The notes under the pieces: generated by a model
What the model was told of the DNA's origin: nothing
The model's input: only the letters and a program-made list of their open reading frames with translations
Databases searched by the model: none
Made by a program: the position numbers and the translations under genes
Source of the DNA: Oscillospiraceae bacterium
Lineage (GTDB): Bacteria; Bacillota; Clostridia; Oscillospirales; Oscillospiraceae
NCBI GenBank assembly: GCA_015067525.1
Contig: SVMH01000015.1
Span: 1-41,893, forward strand
DNA length: 41,893 bases
Direction: 5' to 3'
Shown here: piece after piece, positions 39,803 through 41,893 of the stretch
Layout: the number at the start of each line of letters is the position of its first letter
Position numbering within the stretch: position 1 is the stretch's first letter

Positions 39803-41154
39803 TGGTAGGTCTCTTCCAGTTCCTTTGCGATTTTAGTAAAGCCCATGGAGTGGGATGCCTTCAAAAGCACCGTAGTGCCGGGAGTAAAAAGCTTGTGGAT
39901 AGCGGGCATGGCCTCCTCAATGGTGAGGAAATGCTGCACCAGTTCACCGCCGCCGACGGCAATATCCGCCGACTTGGGGCCGATGGCCACCACGGCGTCC
40001 AGCTGCAGCTGAGCGGCCAGTTCACCGGCGGCGCGGTGGGCAGCAGGCGACAGCTCGCCCAGTTCACCCATGTCGCCCAGAATGGCCAGGCGATGACCGG
40101 CAGTGCCGGCCAGAATACGCAGAGCGGAGGCCATGGCCTGAGGATTGGCGTTATAGCAGTCATCCACCAGCAGACGGTCCTCCCGAAGCGTCACGCGGCG
40201 CATGCGGCTGCCGGTGGTGAGATAGCCGGCCACACCGGCCACGATCTCCTCTTCGCTCAGGCCCAGCTCCTCGGCAATGGCTGTGGCCATGGAGGCAGGA
40301 TAGATCATATACTCGCCCGGGGACGGGATGGACAGGCGGTAGCTCTTTTTGGCGGTGGTCACGGTGCAGTCGATGCCGGCCATGCCCCGCTCCACAATGT
40401 CCGTGACGCGGACATCGCAGTTCTCGCTCTTGCCGCAGCGCAGCGTTTTCTGAGGCAGCTGCAGCGTGGAGAGCAGTTCATCATCGCCGTTGAGCACGGC
40501 AAGACCGTCGGCGTGCAAGGACTCGAAGATCTCGCTCTTGGCCTGCAGCACGCCCAGACGGGAGTGATTCATGTTTTCAATATGGGCGTCGCCCACGTTG
40601 GTCAGCACCGCCACGGTGGGCTGCACCGCCACACCCAGATGGCGCAGATCGCCGAAGGTGGCGATGCCGGTCTCGATGACGGCGGCCTGATGCTCCCGCT
40701 CCAGCTGCAGCAGCGTCTGGGGCGTGCCGAACTGGTTATTGAGGTTGCCCTTGGTTTTCAGCGTCACAAAGTGTTGGCTGAGCACTGAGGCGATCATCTC
40801 TTTGGTGGTGGTCTTGCCGGCGCTGCCGCTGATCTGCACCACGGGGATGGCAAAGCGGCCGCGATACCACGCCGCCAGATCACGCAGCGCCACCGTGGTG
40901 TCCGCCACCTGAATGTAGAACTTGCCGGGCAGCAGCGTTTCAGGCACCTTGGCGCACAGGCAGCCCTCGGCGCCCTTCTCCAGCGCCATCTGGATATAGG
41001 CGTGGCCGTCAAACCGCTCACCCACCAGCGGGATGAACAGCTGTCCCGCACCCACCGTGCGGCTGTCGGTAGACACAGAGCTGACGGCATTGCCGGACTG
41101 CAGCAGCGTACCGCCTACCGCGCGGCAGATCTCTTCAGCTTTACAAGGGATCAT
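39799..41154 (-). CDS. murF: UDP-N-acetylmuramoyl-tripeptide-D-alanyl-D-alanine ligase
   Basis: A 451-residue Mur ligase that adds the D-Ala-D-Ala made by Ddl to the UDP-MurNAc tripeptide (EC 6.3.2.10). The N-terminal UDP-binding part has SSVSTDSRTVGAGQLFIPLV, the ATP loop is QISGSAGKTTTKEMIASVL near residue 110, then GNLNNQFGTPQTLLQLE and VLTNVGDAHIENM near residue 190, and the C-terminal domain has DDCYNANPQAMASALRIL and ILGDMGELG. The ATG at 41154 lies behind GGCGGAG and overlaps the ddl stop by ATGA; a GTG two codons earlier has no better box. Confidence 0.97.
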   Translation of the reverse strand: MIPCKAEEICRAVGGTLLQSGNAVSSVSTDSRTVGAGQLFIPLVGERFDGHAYIQMALEKGAEGCLCAKVPETLLPGKFYIQVADTTVALRDLAAWYRGRFAIPVVQISGSAGKTTTKEMIASVLSQHFVTLKTKGNLNNQFGTPQTLLQLEREHQAAVIETGIATFGDLRHLGVAVQPTVAVLTNVGDAHIENMNHSRLGVLQAKSEIFESLHADGLAVLNGDDELLSTLQLPQKTLRCGKSENCDVRVTDIVERGMAGIDCTVTTAKKSYRLSIPSPGEYMIYPASMATAIAEELGLSEEEIVAGVAGYLTTGSRMRRVTLREDRLLVDDCYNANPQAMASALRILAGTAGHRLAILGDMGELGELSPAAHRAAGELAAQLQLDAVVAIGPKSADIAVGGGELVQHFLTIEEAMPAIHKLFTPGTTVLLKASHSMGFTKIAKELEETYQ

Positions 41155-41893
41155 TTCCACTCCGCCTTTCTGGCCTTGATGGATTCCAGCACGATCTGCT
41201 CACACAGATCCGCGTAGGAAAGGCCGCTGGCGGCGGCTTCCTGCGGGAAGAGGCTGGTGGGCGTCATGCCGGGCAGGGTATTGACCTCCAGACACCAAGG
41301 CTTGCCATCACCGTCCAGCAGGAAATCGGTGCGGGAATAGACGCTCAGGCCCAGCGCGCGGTGGAGCTTGAGAGCCATTTCGCCCATCTCGTGCCACACG
41401 GCATCCTCGATCTGGGCGGGACAGACTTCGGTGACGAAGGCAGACTGGTACTTGGCCTCGTAGTCAAAATAGGCGTTCTTGGGGATGATCTCCACGGCGG
41501 GCAGGTACTTGTCACCCAGCACGCCCACCGTCAGCTCACGGCCCACGATCTTCTTCTCCACGATGACGTGGTTGCCGTAGGCCAGAATGTTGCGCAGGGC
41601 GGACTCCAGCTCTTCCTTGGTATCGGGCAGTTCCACGCCAATGGAGCTGCCGCCGTTGACGATCTTCACGGCGCAGGGCACTTCCAGCTCCTCCACCAGA
41701 CGGGGGATGTCGGCCTCGCCGTACACCACGTCGCGCCAGGGGGCGCTGCGGATATTCTCCGCATCCAGATAGCGCTTGGTGATGGCCTTATCCATGGCCA
41801 TGCCGCTGCTCAGGTAGCCCGAGCCGGTGTAGGGGATACCCAGCAGGTCAAAGGTGGCCTGCACGCGGCCGTCCTCACCGCAGGAGCCGTGCA
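41151..41893 (-). CDS. ddl: D-alanine-D-alanine ligase (N-terminal part cut by window edge)
   Basis: The C-terminal 247 residues of Ddl, which joins two D-alanines for the cell wall (EC 6.3.2.4). The visible part begins HGSCGEDGRVQATFDLLGIP, the hallmark after the N-terminal domain, so about 90 or more residues lie outside the window. Further features are GSGYLSSGMAMDKAITKRYL, KIVNGGSSIGVEL (ATP-grasp), VVYGE-style start of the ATP loop, GRELTVGVLGD, FYDYEAKY-type FDYEAKYQSAF and the metal-binding EVNTLPGMTPTSLFPQEA near the end. It is followed directly by murF, its metabolic partner, with an ATGA overlap. Confidence 0.95.
   Translation of the reverse strand, partial: HGSCGEDGRVQATFDLLGIPYTGSGYLSSGMAMDKAITKRYLDAENIRSAPWRDVVYGEADIPRLVEELEVPCAVKIVNGGSSIGVELPDTKEELESALRNILAYGNHVIVEKKIVGRELTVGVLGDKYLPAVEIIPKNAYFDYEAKYQSAFVTEVCPAQIEDAVWHEMGEMALKLHRALGLSVYSRTDFLLDGDGKPWCLEVNTLPGMTPTSLFPQEAAASGLSYADLCEQIVLESIKARKAEWK

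Noticed and set aside
1-41893. CRISPR array, insertion sequence, prophage or integrase genes
   Set aside because: No array of regular spacers, no transposase or integrase motif, and no terminal inverted repeats with target duplication were seen; the tRNA-end copies are the only hint of past mobility.

Overview
The window reads as chromosome of a Gram-positive, low-temperature-independent, roughly 60% GC member of the Clostridia, most likely a gut Oscillospiraceae/Ruminococcaceae relative. The evidence is the combination of a leucine T-box, a TPP riboswitch on an ECF thiamine transporter (ThiT), the order yhbY, nadD, yqeK, rsfS, Gram-positive SMC and FtsY, many SigA-type promoters (TTGACA-17-TATAAT), lipoprotein and sortase signals, and a clostridial type of sigma factor/serpin pair. 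Species cannot be named from the sequence alone. No phage, transposon, CRISPR array or plasmid function is visible; nearly all of it is housekeeping or conserved genus-level DNA.

Layout from left to right. 1-309: two tandem near-consensus promoters firing leftward out of the window, with the look of a ribosomal RNA operon control region. 310-1824: a cysteine-rich membrane protein and an alpha/beta hydrolase (rightward). 1855-3691 (leftward): a DUF4430 lipoprotein, thiamine pyrophosphokinase and an AIM24-family protein. 3907-5851 (rightward): an ECF-like sigma factor overlapping a membrane-anchored serpin whose N-terminus looks like an anti-sigma domain. 5852-6252: a tRNA-Gln gene and a 170-bp tandem unit holding copies of its 3' end. 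6338-12061 (leftward): thiT with its TPP riboswitch, pncB, ogt, a zinc-ribbon protein, efp, an Xaa-Pro peptidase and yqeG. 12135-12911: a rightward protein with a GH18-like tail. 12937-16155 (leftward): rpsU and leuS with its T-box.

16259-18984 holds a YitT-like membrane protein that overlaps tail to tail with a TetR regulator; the regulator faces a three-gene operon (a small repeat protein and two membrane proteins) across a shared promoter with long inverted arms. 19026-27187 is one leftward operon of eight genes from smc to rsfS, with a fused nadD-yqeK gene. 27189-27388 is an intergenic region with a possible small RNA. 27491-31084 encodes a large secreted, sortase-anchored M14 carboxypeptidase. 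31165-32600 holds a TepA-like ClpP protein and a YcxB-like membrane protein. 32647-41893 is another leftward operon of eight genes: ddl (cut by the window edge), murF, an ABC-F protein, a flavodoxin, prfA, a LUD protein, a fused tsaC/sua5-coaE gene and an M18 aminopeptidase.

How the genes work together: several belong to vitamin salvage and cofactor making (ThiT plus ThiN for thiamine; PncB plus NadD for NAD; CoaE for CoA), which fits a host-associated bacterium that imports vitamins. Another set serves translation (EF-P, S21, LeuRS, RF1, RsfS, YhbY, ABC-F, tRNA threonylcarbamoyl synthesis, tRNA-Gln) and cell-wall synthesis (Ddl, MurF). The most original part is the sigma factor/serpin pair, which looks like a protease-sensing signalling module.
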